DNA of 64,000 bases from assembly GCA_907165065.1 (NCBI GenBank), contig OU015523.1:19240834-19304833 (forward strand), in the 5' to 3' direction. Source of the DNA: Caprimulgus europaeus (Eukaryota > Chordata > Aves > Caprimulgiformes > Caprimulgidae). Under the pieces are notes generated by a model. The model was not told the origin of the DNA. It saw nothing but the letters and a program-made list of their open reading frames with translations, and ran no database searches. A program made the position numbers and the translations under genes. This document shows positions 45,395 through 60,300 of the stretch, piece after piece (positions within the stretch are counted from its first letter, which is position 1; every line of letters starts with the position of its first letter).

Positions 45395-48300
45395 TCAGAG
45401 CTGGAAGCCTTCCATGGGAGCCTCACACTGCTGGAAGATGTACTGTTGCTGGTTGATATCCACCTGTGGGGCAATGCTGCTGTCTTCATCCTCTGTTCCA
45501 AAGTAGTGCTCAATCAGATCAAAGGCCTTCTGATAAATCTCTTGATTTTCATGGCTCTGCAGGAATTCAATCTTGTCCAAGCCTGCACAGAAAAGAAGTA
45601 CACAACAGTTACAGCTCGGTGAAAGCATATGACCATGATCATTTTCAGTCTGAACATCAAGTTCCATGACAGTTCTCTCCCACTTTCAGAAAGAGCAAGT
45701 CCCACCCTGGAGACCCCTACCCAACTTGCACTCTCCACACCCAAGGAGACATAAGTTAACTACAGAGTTCCCTGCAATTGTGTGATGTGTTTCATACTGT
45801 CGGCCTCTACCCTTTCACTCAAAAAATGAAACCAACAAGCTTGAATGTGTAAAGAACAAGGACTCAAAGACTTTTTCTGAAGAGCCTTTTAGGACCATGT
45901 CTCCTCAAAGTGCATTCACAGTGCTTTGTTTACAAGGACCATGACTACAGAATCACATAACTGCAAATCGTAAGAGATTTCTGATAATCATCTAGCCCTG
46001 CCTGCAGCCCAGCACTACTACCAACACTAGATTAGGTCAGCTGTGTCTAGCCAAGTCTTCAAAACTTCCAAGGATGGAGACTCCATCAACTAATCTGTAT
46101 CCTGTATATATACAATGCAGTTAAACTCTTGCAACCAGTTTTTGGACGCACATTAAGCAGGTGGGCAACCTCAGGCCTTGTAGTCGGAAACAAATGAAAA
46201 TAACACAGCAAGCTTAACTACCTTTGATACCCAGGAATGTTTGCAATGCTGCAGACTTGGGAAAGGGTGGCTGCATTGCTGCCCAGCAGAAAAGGACCTG
46301 GGGGTGCTGGTTGACAGCCATCTGAACATGAGCCAGCAGTGTGCCCAGGTGGCCAACAGCATCCTGGCTTGTATCAGAAACAGTGTGGCCAGCAGGACTA
46401 GGGCAGTGATAGTGCCTCTGCACTCAGCACTGGTGAGGCCGCACCTCGAGTTCTCTGTTCAGTTTTGGGCCCCTCACTGCAAGAAGGACATGGAGCTGCT
46501 GGAGCGTGTCCAGAGAAGGGCAGCAAAGCTGGTGAAGGGTCTGGAGCACAAGTGTGAGGAGGAGCAGCTGAGGGAACTGGGGTTGTTTAGCCTGGAGAAA
46601 AGGAGGCTGAGGGGAGACCTTATCACTCTCTACAACTGCCTGAAAGGAGGGTGCAGCGAGGTGGGAATCGGTCTCTCCTCCCAAGTAACAAGTGATAGGA
46701 CAAGAGGAAATGGCCTCAAGTTGTGCCAGGGGAGGTTTAGATTGGTTATTAGGGAAAATTTCTTTACTGAAAGAGTAGCCAAGCATTGGAACAGGCTGCT
46801 CAGGGCAGTGGTGAAGTCACCATCCCTGGAAGTGTGCAAAAACCATGTAGACATAGCACTTGAGGACATGGTTTAGTGGGCATGGTAGTGTTGGCTGATG
46901 GTTGGACTGGATGATCTTGGAGGTCTTTTCCAAACTTAATGATTCTGTGATTCCATGATTCTATGCTATAATGAAATCCAAGTCTTAGCCACTCTAGTAA
47001 ATCTTTAATATAGGGAATTGTAATAGCTTTCTTGTCTGCTCCTTTTACTATGTATGAAGACTAGAGAAAACAATTCTCTGATACTCTATAGACATTTCTG
47101 CAACACTGACATGAAAAGGGAATTTAAAACTTAGAACCAGGCAAGAAAAAAACAAACCTGTTCTGATATAACTCTTCCCTGTAAGTCAAGGTAACCTTGA
47201 AGGGAACCATAGTTCAAGAAACCACATTCAGTGATACTATCCTCTTCTCTACTGCTCTTCATAACCCATTTTTATTTTTCTTAATAAGTACTTGACAATT
47301 GACAAGGAAACTAACCTTAAGAGCAGCAGTACCTCAGAAATGGGATGAAATTACTGGTACATGCCAGAATGTCAGCACAGCAAAGGCAAACAAGGAAGGT
47401 GCTGCTGCTGCTGTAATTCTACAGGGCAGCAGAGAGGGAAGGGAAAGGTTTGAAACCTGAGTGACAGAGCAGTGCACCTGAACTTTTATCTGCTGTGAAG
47501 ATACTGAGGCTGAATGACACCCAGAAGGCTCCCTCAGGGTCAAAAGAAATTAAGACAAGATTATCTGCACACAGTCTCCAATCTATATACAGACAAAGAT
47601 AATGTAAAAGATGGAGTACGTTGGTATACAGAGATTTGTCAAAGAACAGTTAATTTTCAGATAACAGTGATTAGAAAATTAATAGTTTGGTCTACTGAAA
47701 CTCTGATGGGTCAGTGGTCAGTGCTTTAGCCCCTGACTTCCACAGATGTTTTGCTCATACCATATGCTTCTTCAATCAGGGCGCAGTAAGGATTAATGCC
47801 AGTGCCACTGCGTTTGGACTCCTGCTCGCCAAGCCTCAGGATGTTCTCCAGTCCGTTCAGTGCTACCTGTACAATCTTTGAGTCCATCACTGTAAGGAGG
47901 TCACAGAGTGGTTTGATGCAACCCAGTTCTACTAAATACCTGAAAAATATCACACAGAACCCAGTAAATTGTCTGTAAATTATAACTGATGCAGTCATTT
48001 AAGCACCTAGTGTGAAGGTCTAAGAAACAAAACAATTAGATAAAATATCAATTCTGCTGAAACAACGAAAATAACTTTAAAATACCTTCTCTGTCTCTTT
48101 CTCTATATATGTAGATAAGAAAGAATAATTTAATTTTGCAACTTAATGTTATAATTCTATAATTATAATGTATAAATATTTTCTATTAATATAAACTATA
48201 TTAATTTAAACATATTTATAATTTTATTGTTTTATTTTATACAAAATGGCATATAAGCATAAAGTACTGGTATAAGTTAAAGAGTAAAAACAATACACAT

Positions 48301-51300
48301 GAAGCCCTTGTCTGAGAGGCTGAGCTATTCCTCTCCAGACTGCTAATGCACTTTGTCACACTCTACAATGACCCCTAGGAAAGAAGTTTAAAAGTTGCAT
48401 TTAGTTTTTTTTTCACATAAGAGAAATGGTTCAATTAACAAAATAAGTATTACAGCTGGAATTCTTAGGTGATTTCTCCCTAAAGGAATGAATGGCTTGT
48501 TCACAACTCAATACAAAGATGTGGTCTCTCTGGGGACAAACACTGGAAGCATACAGAAACCTTTTCCAGTTTCTAGGTTATTAGTTTGATCTCTTGCACA
48601 AAAACTAATTCACCCAATTGCATTGAAAGATTTGAACTATTTCGTACTTGATCTGTTCAGCAGAGCCTCCAGATGTTGCATTTGTGATTGCCCAAGCAGC
48701 TTCCTTCCTTGTCCGAAACTCAGCCGTTTGCAAGATATTTATAAGAGCTGGAAAGATATGGGCGTCTATGACTGTCTGCAAAAAGAAATGACACATCAGG
48801 GTTATAATAAAAATCAGAAACAATTTCCTTGTCCTGAACTAGTTAATATCTATGCTTAGCACAATATGTTTAACAATGAAAAGTTACTTATCAAGGGGCA
48901 AAAGATCAGTTTTCAGCTTTACATTCAAAGCCCTAGTTATGACCACAGTCTGTGCTTATCCCAAAAGAATTCAACACACGTTCAGACTGAAGGGACTGCC
49001 ATATCTAATATGTTACTTAATCATACTTTGACAGCAAAAGAATACCATACTTCCCTTATTTTTCCAGGTAGTGAACCACTCAGCTATTAAGTCTGCAAAC
49101 CACTAAGTCATTAAGATCCCCTAAACAGAGAAAAAAAACTTCATAAGCCTGCGTGTCGTACTACATTTCCACTGGCTGAGACAACAGAGCAAAGAGAATG
49201 TCTTTTAAGAACTCCTCAAAACAAGCAAGCACCAATATAGCCTTTCCTGGTGCAAATCCTGGTTCAGTGCTACAGTCAACTGCTCAGCTCACCGAACTGA
49301 TACACATCAAATGAGTATCTAGTCAGCAGCTCAACGTTTCTAGTAACTTCGTCTGGAAAGAGTATTTTGCAATAAGATACAAATAAAACCAGTTTGGTTA
49401 CACGTGTGTGACGAGGATCTGATACACTTTCATAAGGATCATTCACAGAAGCATGAGCTCAAGATTACATTTCAAACTACCTTTTTACACATGTAAGTAA
49501 TCACAGAACTGGTAAAAAGCAAATTCAAAGGAAGCCAAAGAGATCCTTCTCAAGGAGCTCCACAGAATAAAACTAACAGATGATATACAGCAAAAAGCTA
49601 CAGTCAAGTCACAGTGTGGATGGTTACCCAGTGAAAAAAAGCACAATTGTGTGATATTTCTTTTACCCTTCCTGTTTGTCTGGGCATTCACATTGCATCT
49701 ACGTTGTAAACCCATATTATGTATCCATTGTATCAACAGTCTCAGGAACACTGTCTCCTTTACCACAGAATCTACATTGCTGGTACAGCAATCTGGGGCC
49801 CTCAAGGAAAACCACTTATACTTCCATCATGCCATGTTATATCAGATTTGTATTTCACAAAGAATATTTAGCAAAAAGTCCTTAACTGAAATTTTTGAAC
49901 GTGAATGCTGAAAGTAATAGTTCATAAACAGGAGCCAGTTATTTAAAAGAAAGATAAAAGACAAAAGAAAATACCTTCAAAAACCAGGATGCATTTCCCT
50001 CCCCTGACATTTTACTGGGAAAATCACTTAATTTTTAAAAATATACAAAAGCACCTCACTGTATGGGTATGTGGAACGTGAGAGCATCTGCTTCGTTAGG
50101 GTTATCAGATCAAGGACCTTTTCAGCTCAAGGAGATATAAATAACAGGAAAGTAATAAATAAAACACACGGTGACACAAACCTGATAGACAAGGGATAAG
50201 AGAGACAATCACAAAGAGAGAAAGTCTCCAGGCACTAATTAATGGGCCATTAAGAAACTACAGGCACAGCTTCACAGAGAGGCTGGACTGTGTAACTGAT
50301 AAGACAGAGACAAGTAGGACTGTGCAAAACTTTGTAACAAATCTTTTCTTAACTATCTTACCACATAACCTCCAGCCTGCCTGACTGCTGTAAAGATTAG
50401 GTGCTAGCAACTGAGACCAGCAGGAGTGAATTTGGGCCAGGAGCTCCATCAGACCTCAGGAGAAACCCCTGTGTCTGTGGGGCCAGCAACTGGAGCGGGA
50501 GGGGGGGGGGGAGGTCTCCGCATCAGTAGCTGGTGGGGCCATGGACTAGGGAGTGTGTTGCTAGGGTGTCCAGAAAGGGTGAATTCAGGGCCAGCAACTG
50601 GTGTCAGACCTTGGGTGAAGTGGCCCTGGCAATTGGAGCAGGTAAATGTCCCAGCATGAGCCACTGGGGCAAGGTCACAACCCATAGTGTGCCTGGATGC
50701 CAGCTACCTGGGGGACTGGAGTGAAGCTGAGTGAGGGTCTCAGCAACTCGACTGGAGTGGGACTGCAGGTCACAGGACCAACATGCCTGGGCACCAGCCC
50801 TGTGGGTTGGGGGGATTCACATTTTCCCCAAATGTGGTAGTGGATGATTACAGTGGACATAATCTGCTGGCAAACCTCAAACTGGACTAGGTGGCAAGTA
50901 GGAGGTCCAGGTTCCAGGCATGGGCAGCGGGCGAGGCAGAGAGCCCACACTGCTATTCAAGAGAACATGCATGTGTGCTTGTGGATCTAAAGTGAGGGCA
51001 TGCATGTTTCCACGAGTGAACTTCAGTCCTGATCAGCTGGAGAGGAGAAAGGGACATAGCAGCCTACACCTGCATTTTATGTGAGTCCAAGTAGTGCTAT
51101 ACAAGGGTGTTCTTGCGGTGGAAGCCCTTATAAGAACAGTGTGTTGAGGGACATTAAGTATTCTCTAACGAAAGAGCTTGATATAGATGTAGGATAGAAC
51201 ACTTGAGGGCATTAGTATTTTACTATTCTAGCAAAGAACAAGTCAAAAATCTCATCATCGCTTCCTAAATCCTCTCCCCAAAAGAAAACTTTACTTTAAA

Positions 51301-54300
51301 CTTATTTCCTTCGAAAGTATCATCTTAAAACCAACTTCATTAGTAAGTACTCAAATCAGAGCATGATAACATGCAACTAAGTCAGCACATCTCAGCTGAC
51401 AGGCAGTAGCAGACTTTGAGTCTTCTTAATGCCAAAAAAACCCCCAACTTTATCTTAAAATGTTTCAATTCAAACTTGTAAAATAATAGAATTCCAGAAC
51501 AAAGAGAACTAGCAATGGGAGGGCAGCAAGTGGGAGAATCACAAAAGATTTCTGTTGTTTTCCTTCTGGCTTAATCAATTTTGAACTGTTTTAATGCAAA
51601 GACTGGTGGATAAAATTACTCTTCTCAGAGTCAAGAAATGTGCCTTTGAACCTTTTCAGAAGGAACTGAATCTACATCTCGCATCTCCCGGGTGAGTGCT
51701 CTTATTTCTAATTCTATTTATTTCTATTTCAATTTATTTCTATTTCTTATTCTATTGTGTAAAAGGCTGTGACCACCTTGTTTACGTTCTGCTCCACAGT
51801 GACGTTGGCTATCTTTACCCAAGCAGAAAAGGTTGAAATACCACGATGAATTGCAGCCTCTCATAAGCCACTTCACTGAGAGACTCAGGGGAGAAGCAGA
51901 TTATCAGTCACTATATTTTTATGTTTCCTGCTGCTGCACATTCAACGTAATTGTTGTCACCAGCTCACCCTAGCATGAGTCCCAGTTAAAGGTACTTAAC
52001 TGTCCCCCTACAGTACAACAAAGTTTTTCATCTAGCAGGCTGTGGACAGTTGAAACTCTCAGAGCTCAGATTTGAGAAAAAAAAAAAAATAAATAAAAAA
52101 ATACATTAGCTAGGTCAGAAAATAGTTTGCTTCAACCTTAATATCTTCACCAGATTTCAAAAGTCCAGCTAAGCTCAACAAGGTGGAAACAATAAGCCAT
52201 TAACGCAAGAAAGTGCTAGCAGCATCTATTATTCACACTCTATGTCTTGCAGCCTTGCCCACAGCAGTGACTCTTGAAAGCAAACTAGAAGGCCTAAGGA
52301 TTCCTGGCCCCGGGACATTGTACAGGGGAACAACAGTAGTTGTGAAACAGACCATGTTTCCCCCTCAATTAAATTCCTCCTAAGTGATAAAATAGTAAAC
52401 TACTGAAACAGAATTTGGGTTTGGTTGGGTTTTTTTTCTTGAAGAAAAGCAAACCTCAGGCAGAGCAAAACCCTAAAGGACTGTGTCAGAATGAGATACT
52501 TAAAACTTCTGAGGATTTAAAAAGTGTTAATCCAAATTACCTTTTTTAGCATTACTATACTCTTGTGTGCCCGACACAGAAGTGTGTTGAAGACTGAAGT
52601 AACATTCTGCATATAAAAATGCTCAAGCTAAGCATAGCTTTCAACAAGATGAACACAGTTAAGGGGTTTCAGTTCAACAAGAACTTTAAAAACATGTGAA
52701 AGAAATAAAAAAGAAAATTAAAAAATCAGGTTATAAACTAAGGACTGATGTACAAGCTACTGCAGCTCTCATTCTTTGTCACCTGTTCCACTGTTCCACG
52801 AAAAACGAAGTGCCTTGGCCATTCATGAAAACAGTGGGCAACTGCCTCACACTTGCCATAAAGTAAAAGATGTTTAACCATTCTTTCTGAGTTGATGAGG
52901 CACTGTAATGCTTGCATTTATCTACGCCCTCTAAACGTGACCTGAATTTTTCAAGCAATGTAACAGCAGGCCAGCAGGGTAACCTAAACTTAAAGAAACA
53001 CTCCAAAACCTGTATTGTTTTATATGCATTTTTCCAGTCCAAATTAGTCTTATGCCTGCATACAAGAACAAAACATACGAACATCCTGCTTCCAGCTGCA
53101 ATCGACACCAAATGCACAGGAAAAGTGTAAACTCTAGTCGGGTTTATTTTTCTCTTTCTCCTTTTAAGTATTGACAGTTGCAGCAAGGAGTTCTAGTTTG
53201 ACTACACCTGTGTGAGAGGAGATGTTCTCACTTGTCCTAAACACAGCAGCTAATAATTTCTGATGCCTCTTCCTTCAAGGATCTTGCTCAAAAACAATCA
53301 ATCATTCCTCGTTCACCTTCTCAGATGCCACTCGTTTTTCTACAGCATTCTGACACATCTCCCTTCACTTGTCTCGTAGTCTATGAAGTTGGTCCTCATA
53401 CAGAATCCAGTTGACGTTTTATGGCCCCTCCTTACCACTCACTCCTACCATATCCTCTGAAGCTGGATCTACATACAGAGCAACACTGAAAATTTATATT
53501 AGAACAAGGATTCCCCTTTTGTCTTTTTTTTATCCCTTTGCTGATTATTTTGAGTATCCACATTGGTTTGAGGCTGCTACTACTAGGCACTGAGGTGGTA
53601 TCTTAAAAATATATTAGAAATCTTTTTCTTGCATAACAGGTAAATCCAGAGCCCATCCTTTAATACATTAAACTAACACTGAAATTTTTGCCCAACTGCA
53701 TCCATTTGCATTCGTTGGAACTGAACTCCATCCTGACTTCAAACTACAAGTCTTTCAGAAAACTGAGATTAAATTTTTATTGAAATCTGAATTTTTAAAT
53801 TTAATTCGAAGTTCAACTGAACTGCAACACTTAGTCCTTCACCAAATCTGGCCCGCACTTCTTTTTTCTTTTTCTTTTTTTTTTAAATAGATGGTATCCC
53901 CATGTGCTGGCTATCCCAGCAGGCTGCCTGTCTCTTGGAAACATTCTGTTCTTATTTATTTTAATCAAGCTTCTTCACTTTGTAGTATTTAATTTTTAAA
54001 GAATGACGCTAGATAAGTGAATTTTCAGAGTACTATTACGTTTGCATGAATGTTGAATCTAAATACATTGTAGACACTGTTAGGGAGGAGATCTTCACCA
54101 GTAGTGTATCAAATTAGTATTTTGAGCTAGTCAGTACCAAGCAAATTTGCTTCTCCTCCTTTGGCTTCCCACAAACAAATCACTTTATGGTATGCAAAAA
54201 CACACATATACATTTAGTAAGCAAGTGTTGACATCGTGTCTACATATGATTCATCACATGAATGTGAAAGTAACCAAGTCTTACAGCATTACTGTTTTCC

Positions 54301-57300
54301 TGCTCCTGCAAGCTCTCTCATTACCTTTAACAAATAAAGATTACAGTCACCACCCTACCTGGCAGCTGTGACTATAGCCCTACTGCTACGGCCTCCTCCT
54401 CCCAGCTGGAAATGTCAGCTCCTGGCGGCTTCTCAGTTACTTGTATTCCAGTTACCTTGTTTATTGATCAAATTTACAACTGCTTTTTAAGTAACATGGC
54501 AAATATTTGTTTAGCCAAAGCCACTTAACATGACAGCATGAGTACAAAAACACTGCCACCTGAGAGTCAAGAAGGAAGCACTTCAGATCTCAGTTCTAAC
54601 TGACTTTTATGCTGTTGACACACACCCCTAAGCCTATATACTCGAAATTGTGTATAAAGCAAACTTCTAGCCAATTTACACAAGGTTACTACTGCTGTCA
54701 GGAAGAACCTGCATTGTAATGAACATCACCTTGCTGAGGTGTCTCCAGGTTTTAGGGTCTCTCCTACAAGAAAAAAAAAAAAAGCAATATACACTGGTGG
54801 CTGCTGAGGTTTTCAGGCAGAATAAAGGAATTAAAGGTATTCTAGCTCTGCTGTGCTCAGTGTGGCAAGATGCATGGGATTCACCACACGTAGATGCCTG
54901 AAAACAGACTCCATACTTAAACACAAACTTAAACCTGAAAATTATTTATCTTTTACTTTTGCTGGTCCTCAAACAAATATGACCTTGTACAACAATGGCA
55001 TATTTTGCTCCTGAGACACTTTTTTAAGTCCTGACACCACAAGCATGCAAAGATTTTATACCACTTGTGCAAACCATGGCATAAACCAAACACACTTTAT
55101 ATTTAAGTAATTTGATACACAGTTTGTCCATGTAAACCACAACTCTTTGTGAATTGCGTCATTTCTTTTCTATATCCCCAGAGTTACCGTGGTCCCTTTG
55201 GAGAAGGGTCTCTGACAATTCTTAGCTTGTATCTCTACCCCAATTTCTATGATTTCATAGAATCATAGAATCACCCGGTTGGAAAAAACCTCTTGAGATC
55301 ATCGAGTCCAACCATACCTGTCCACTACTAAACCGTATCTCTGAGCACCCCATCTAGCCATCTTTTAAACACCTCCAGGGATGGCGACTCAACCACCTCC
55401 CTAGGCAGCCCGTTCCAGTGCCTGAGAACCCTTTTCAGTGAAGAATTATTTCCTGACATCCAATCTGTACCTCCTTTGGGGCAACTTAAAGCCATTGCCT
55501 CTTGTTCTATCACTTGTTACCTGGGAGAAAAGACACACACCTGCCTCACTGCACCCTCCTTTCAGGTAGTTGTAGACAGTGATAAGGTCTCCCCTCAGCC
55601 TCCTCCCCTCTCCAGACTAAACAACCCCAGTTCCCTCAGCCACTCCTCATGAGGCTTGTTCTCCAGACCCTTCCCCAGTTTCCTTGCCCTTCTCTGGACA
55701 CACTCCAGCACCTCCATGTCCTTCTGGTAATACAGGGCCCAAAACTGATCACAGTATTCAAGGTGTGTCCTCACCAATGCTCAGCACTTCCCTGGTCCTG
55801 CTGGCCACACTGTTTCTGATATAAGCCAGGATGACATTGGCCGCCTTGGCCACTTCTGCACACTACTGACTCATGTTCACAGAACATGACACACTGCTGA
55901 ACAGCCAGCGTGAACCAACTCCCCCAGATCCTTTTCCACCTGGCAGTTTTCCAACCACTCCTCCCCAAGCCTGTAGAGTTGCACGGGATTGTTGTGACCC
56001 AAGTGCAGGACCAGGCACTTGGCTTTGTTGAACCTCAGAGTTGGTTTCCAACCATTGATCCAGCCTGTCCAGGTCCCCCTGTAGAGCCTTCCTACTCTCA
56101 AGCAAATCAACACTTCCACCCAGCTTAGTGTCATCTGCGAATTTACTGTGGGTGCACTCTGGATCCCTTCATCCAGATCACTGATAAAGATGTTAAACAG
56201 GACTGGCCCCAACACTGAGCCCTGGGGAACACAACCTGTGACTGGCCTCCAGCTGGATTTAACTCCATTCATCACCACTAATTTGTAAAAATTTATTTCA
56301 TTCCAGAGTTTTAAAAACTGACAGGCAATGCATCATTTGCTACACTTGCCCATGTCGCATTTCAGTAAGGACAGGAAACCATAAAGGACTTAAAAATACA
56401 GCACAGATCCTGTGGCTATCATGCCTAACCATACTCAGGTTTCCAGATGCTCTTGTGAGAATTTAAGGTATAGAAAATAAGTGATAAGTTTCTTAACCTG
56501 TCAACAGGAGAGAACTCCTATGATGTCTTCACTGTCAGATATGGAAGATTGTGTCTGATGTATTGCCTTTCATAGCTTTTCAACAGGTTGCGAAGTTAGA
56601 CACAGAACATTTTCTGAGGTGTGTGATAGCCTTTCATACCCTTCAGAAGGGTCGACAGTCAGGATTTAGCTTCAGTTGTGCAGTTCTCCTTCTGACTCCC
56701 AGGAAGATGTAGTTCCCCTTCTCCCTGACTGGGGAAGCTATCCACTGAAGTACAGCAAAGCTGTATACAAACTGGGAAATTAACAAACAAAAACTATACT
56801 TAGTGACAATCACGACTGCATCAGGATACACACATCCAACCCAAACCTTAAAAGCAGAGAAATGAAGAGGGGAAAGACTGCTGTATTCCACCACACTTTT
56901 CTGTCACCTCGGCACTGTTGATAACACACTCTGAAAGGCTTTCACTTCTACCTTTGGTGGGGAAAAAAACCCAGACCTCCTGTGCTTTAATATTGGCTAC
57001 AAAGGAAAGTTCAGCACTTATTTTGACACATTTCATGCACATTAACTTGTACTGCCTTAACACAAGAAACAGTTTACAGGATTGTGTTTGAGAGCAAATC
57101 TAACGGCGATACGCTGCTGCCTCATCTGTTAGAAATGGCAGTGAAAGCCTCTGGAGTGTGCTACCAAACAGCATCGGCGGCAGCATGGAAGTGGAAATGA
57201 ATATAGAAGTCCTTCCCTCTAACTTTGTATTTCTATACTTTAGAGTGGGTGGATGGAGGGAGTGTAACCCAATGCAATCTTAAACAACACTAAATATAGC

Positions 57301-60300
57301 TCTGTCTGTTAATATTGGTTAGGTTAAATAATCTATTAGATTTACTGAAATACTTCCTTTTCTTCTTGCTGTGCAGAAGGGATGGCTAGATTATGCCTTG
57401 AGCACTACCCAAGTTTCCACAGTATTCTAACATCCCACGTGCTCTGGAGCAACAACCCACCAGTTAGATCAGCTGGTAACTTGCAATCATGTGGTTTACT
57501 ATGCCAGGCAGATATATAACTTTCAGGAAAAAAATTACTATGTGCTGAAATTATTCTTGTCTGATTTCTGGCTAAAGACTGTGCATGTTCAAAATCAAAT
57601 TAGTACCATAGAGACTGGAATAGATCTGGCTACAGTATTTGACCTCTAGTAGGAACTGTCGAGCAATCTGAAGGGACTGAGGAGAGAGGAAAATAAATTA
57701 TTTTAGTTTAAAGCTGCATCTATTATTTTAGAATTCCTCCTGTAAGGAAAACTAGATCTCAAGAAGTAATGTTTTAATTCATCATAATGTGAAATTAATT
57801 TAGAGAAAGAAAAAAAAATGCCTCAACTCACAGATGAAATAGGTTCATCCATTAACTTAGATATTCTTTTGAGACAGGAATTACCCTTTGTCCCCACAGC
57901 TACTGAAAGCAGACTAGGTTTTAGTCTCCATTTTAGTATATGACTACCTTCAAGAAACACTACAGCATTCTCCAATTTCACAAGTTATTTTAAAGTGTTT
58001 TGCAGCTCAAATATTTACAATTACTTTGACACTGAGTAGGAGTTGTTTGAAGTAATACCTCAGAGAAGGAGTTTTCTGAGAAAAGCAGATGTATCAGCTC
58101 TGGAGCTGAAAGGAGGTTTCATCACACCTTGCATCTCACATGACATTCTCTAGGTTGAGGCAAGAAACTAAAGGATTAGAACCTTTCTGGAATTTGTTAC
58201 ACATCTGTGATGAGACTTTCCTTTCAACATGAGATAATCACTGCAATTACACTTGCGATTTTACTTCCAAGAAACAGTGGCCTTGAGATCTTCAATCAAG
58301 CACATTGTAAACATTCTCCAATATCCTTTACTTCACAACTTTCCTATAATGGGCCTCCTTCTGCAGTTCCAAAAATCCAAGCCTCATGACGGACACGACA
58401 TGCAATATGTCACAATTACCAGGATAGTTATCTCCTGCTCAGCATCAGAAGCACTGTATTTTTTTTTAAACTCATTATTATAACTGCCAGCACAGATTAA
58501 ATTGGGTATGCACTTTGGGCAGTCACTGCTTCACTATATAGCACATGAGTGCTTGGAGTTCACAGGCAGCTCAATTTCTCTGAACAGGACCTGAGGGATT
58601 TTTAAAAGAACTATAGGTTTCCCTTGTGAGAAGCTGCTTCTCACATTTTTTCCCTGGACTTGAGTAATGCACCAACATGCTTCCAGCCTTGCCTGTGACA
58701 TATCCAAAGGCAGCTGCTTTAAGCTGGATTCTTTTAAATCTGCATGTATTTTGGTTATTTGTTTGACACTGTGCTTTCTTCCTGATGTAAGAATCCTGAG
58801 AAAGCAAGCTTCTACCCACACCACAATTATTTTTCTATGCAGAGTTAAGGGGTTTTTTTTTGCTTCTGAAGTATCACCTGCTAGAAATGAAGGTGTAATA
58901 TTAATGGCTCATAGCATTAATTTCCTTCTCCCTGCCTTCCCACCTCACCTTTCCAAGTCACAAAAGCAATTCTAATCTGTTCTCAGTAGAAAGAGAGCTG
59001 ATCTAAACTGGTGATAAGACACCTCAAAACTTTTTAAAACTACTAAATGCACACATGCATAGATGTACCTAATGATTTTGTTTAGCTAGATTAAACAAAT
59101 TTTGTTTCAACAAAGGAGAGATTATTTTATCCTTACTTGTTTTCAAATAAAAATATGACAACACTTTAGATGAAAGAGTATTACCAAGGGTTTAGTTAAG
59201 ACCCTCCACCACAAGCCTTACTTCTGCATGTCTGAGTAGTGGATACCAGGTGTAAGAATACAGCGCAAACAAGGATAGGCACTTACTCCTTCACTTGAAC
59301 AGGACAACATGGTACAGTGAATACTTATGCAGAAGTCACAGAAATTAATACACTACTCAAATTGCCTCTAGTGCACTAGAATTTAAGTTACCTCTATGAC
59401 TCTTCACAACTGTATCTTCAGTAGATCAAGAATATGAAAATAGAGATCCTGAAGTTTTGAAAAAATGCTCTAAAAAAATTTTACTTTCTATTGCCACTTC
59501 CAGTATTTCTTTCTTTATGGAATGACTTATATGGATATCTGATTTTCTCAAGCTCTTCTTTCTCTTAAGTCTGCAACATTCCTATATGATTGTGAATCTT
59601 GAAGCAACTTTGATAGACTTAGGAAAAATAACAGAAAATTAAGAAAATGTATTGGGCTAGACTGTTTCCCAGAAAATACTCTTAAGACTTCCCAGGAAAA
59701 GCAGAAATGGCCTTCTAGAGAAAAAAATACTGAGCCTCCCTGATTCCAAGGTGGTAGCAGCACGGATAAAACAGCCAAAGATTCTTCACAGCAAGAAAAG
59801 CAAAGCCAAAAACATTTTAACCTTACTTAGTGCAAGCAGTAGTAACTACCTTCTCTGCACTGCCAATTGTACAGCAATTACAATTGCTGATGCAGGAAAA
59901 AACAGTGGTACAGTTGCTGATGTTACACAGCACCGTTTGTTAGAAATGCAGCTAATCCACAGATTAACACACAAGCCACAACAAAGGCAGAATCAAAATT
60001 CTTGGAGCTCTGCCAAGGTTAGATTAAGTAACCATGTCATTCTCTCTCTGACAAAAATCATGATCTTCAGTGGTAAAGTAAAATCTTGACTGAGAAAGCC
60101 AGAGTAAATTCAAACATAGGAGGTTTCTTTGCTCACAGTTCCACTTCCAGCTTTGTCACATCCTGACATCAGACAAGAAGGATCTACACAGCTTTTCACT
60201 TAGGAAAGTGAAAGTTTTGTTTTCTTGCCTACTCATTTCCTACCACAAGCATCTCTGAAGTCAGATGAGCTTTCGCTCTTAATTTCAGGAAGCTTAGCAG

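Larger units (their letters stand above)
45583..47760 (-). other. KPNA1 last intron
   Basis: A 2.2 kb intron with GTATGA donor and TTTCTGTGCAG acceptor. About 40% of it is CR1: a small degraded piece at 45950-46130 and a better preserved piece in the opposite orientation at 46210-46980. Confidence 0.8.

Noticed and set aside
44839..45513. 224-codon - strand frame at the KPNA1 3' end
   Set aside because: It overlaps the genuine KPNA1 terminal exon in a different frame and runs through 3'UTR; it has no recognisable domain.
46241..46876. Host gene of 211 aa
   Set aside because: It matches the CR1 ORF2 C-terminus and ends in the CR1 3' octamer tail, so it is a retroelement fragment.
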